5,820 bases of DNA from Candidatus Solibacter sp. (GTDB lineage: Bacteria; Acidobacteriota; Terriglobia; Bryobacterales; Bryobacteraceae), in NCBI GenBank assembly GCA_017883345.1, contig JADGNT010000363.1:1-5820 (forward strand). The letters are read 5' to 3'. Under the pieces are notes generated by a model. That model ran no database searches. It saw only the letters and a list, made by a program, of their open reading frames with translations, and was not told the origin of the DNA. Below, in pieces: positions 5,383 through 5,820 of this stretch; positions within the stretch are counted from its first letter, which is position 1; every line of letters starts with the position of its first letter. The translations under genes were made by a program, and so were the position numbers.

Positions 5383-5651
5383 TGCGATTTCTGATCATGC
5401 TGGAACAAACCGAGACGGGATTTGCGGTGCAGGCGCCCGATTTGGCGATCGCCACCTACGGAGAGAACATCGAGGCAGCCAAGCGCGCGGCTGGCGAAGC
5501 GATTCGGAGCAACCTGGAAGCCTATCGAGAAGCTGGACAACAGGTGCCTGAAGCGCAAGGCGTTTCATCCCATCTCGAAAATCCCGAATTTCGCGATTTG
5601 TTGTTCGCGTACGTCGACGTAGCCGAGCCTCAGGGGAGAATCGCCGCATAG
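5382..5651 (+). CDS. hicB: HicB-family antitoxin, short form
   Basis: This 89-residue protein is the HicB antitoxin partner of the preceding HicA. The N-terminal two thirds match the partial RNase-H-like HicB fold: strand MRFLIMLEQTETGFAVQAPD (1-20), where GFAVQAPD corresponds to the family's G-[FY]-x-x-x-x-P-D, then a strand and turn with Gly27 (TYGENIEAA) and the helix AKRAAGEAIRSNLEAYRE. The C-terminal part (NPEFRDLLFAYVDV) is short and shows no helix-turn-helix or ribbon-helix-helix DNA-binding domain that many HicB proteins carry. It should bind and neutralise HicA; autoregulation is therefore doubtful unless the complex binds DNA in another way. The start ATG 5382 shares its A with the hicA stop (TGATG). 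The stop TAG is at 5649-5651. The 169 bases after it to the window end show no gene, RNA or repeat I can support. Confidence 0.88.
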   Translation: MRFLIMLEQTETGFAVQAPDLAIATYGENIEAAKRAAGEAIRSNLEAYREAGQQVPEAQGVSSHLENPEFRDLLFAYVDVAEPQGRIAA

Positions 5652-5820
5652 CCTCGCTCAAGCCCTGTCGCCCATCAGCGATTGGTTCCGGTTGTCGGCC
5701 ATCCGGAAGTCTTCCCGAAACGCCCTCTGGCTGAAGTAGATCCTGCCTGGTCGCCAAGGATTTACCGATTCCAGGCGAGAACAGCCCAGCGCACCGGCAA
5801 TTCAGCGAGGTCCCGCCGAG

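Noticed and set aside
5118..5639. 9-mer CAGGGGAGA present at both ends of the hicAB stretch (5118 and 5631)
   Set aside because: It could be imagined as an insertion-site duplication, but the repeat is short, one copy is inside the hicB coding region, and there are no terminal inverted repeats or integrase, so chance is a fair explanation.
5658..5801. Minus-strand frame ending in a protein-like stretch (RIYFSQRAFREDFRMADN)
   Set aside because: It reads like a protein C-terminus, but only about 48 codons are open before an upstream stop near 5802. I recognise no family, so a gene remnant cannot be supported; a protein search of this stretch would decide.
1..5820. tRNA, rRNA, CRISPR array or insertion sequence
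   Set aside because: I saw no cloverleaf-like tRNA, no rRNA segments, no regularly spaced repeats and no transposase-like frame.

Overview
The window looks like chromosomal DNA from a GC-rich, soil-type bacterium, most plausibly an acidobacterium of the Solibacter/Bryobacterales kind. This rests on the style of the proteins: a long secreted-type M1 peptidase, a twin-arginine exported xylose-isomerase-like TIM barrel, and closely packed toxin-antitoxin genes. It also rests on high GC (about 65% in a sampled stretch of the peptidase gene). The taxonomic call is inference, not proof.

Layout. Bases 1-2343 (+) hold the 3' end of a large M1-family zinc metallopeptidase whose N-terminus lies outside the window. 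A short convergent gap of 100 bp follows. Then come two coupled minus-strand genes: a Tat-exported sugar phosphate isomerase/epimerase-like protein (2935-3864) and, 2 bp behind it, a small membrane-anchored protein of unknown function (2444-2932). Across only 22 bp, and divergent from these, starts a YmdB-type macro-domain protein (3887-4429, +).

Downstream on the same strand lie two complete type II toxin-antitoxin modules in a row. The first is a 66-residue antitoxin-like protein (4530-4730) overlapping by GTGA an 86-residue RelE/ParE-superfamily toxin (4727-4987). The second is hicA (5182-5382) overlapping by one base hicB (5382-5651). The last 169 bp contain no gene I can support.

How the parts may work together. 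The TIM-barrel and membrane-protein pair probably act outside the cytoplasmic membrane, one exported (possibly lipidated) and one tethered. The macro-domain protein should remove ADP-ribose-type modifications or hydrolyse O-acetyl-ADP-ribose in the cytoplasm. Each toxin-antitoxin pair is self-contained. The hicAB stretch is clearly lower in GC (about 53% in hicA by hand count), which suggests recent acquisition. No wholly new system is demonstrated. The best candidates for follow-up are the 22-bp divergent start region with back-to-back -10-like hexamers and possible leaderless transcription, the macro-TA-TA cluster with a palindrome at its putative promoter, and the departures from family consensus in the M1 peptidase and the TIM barrel.
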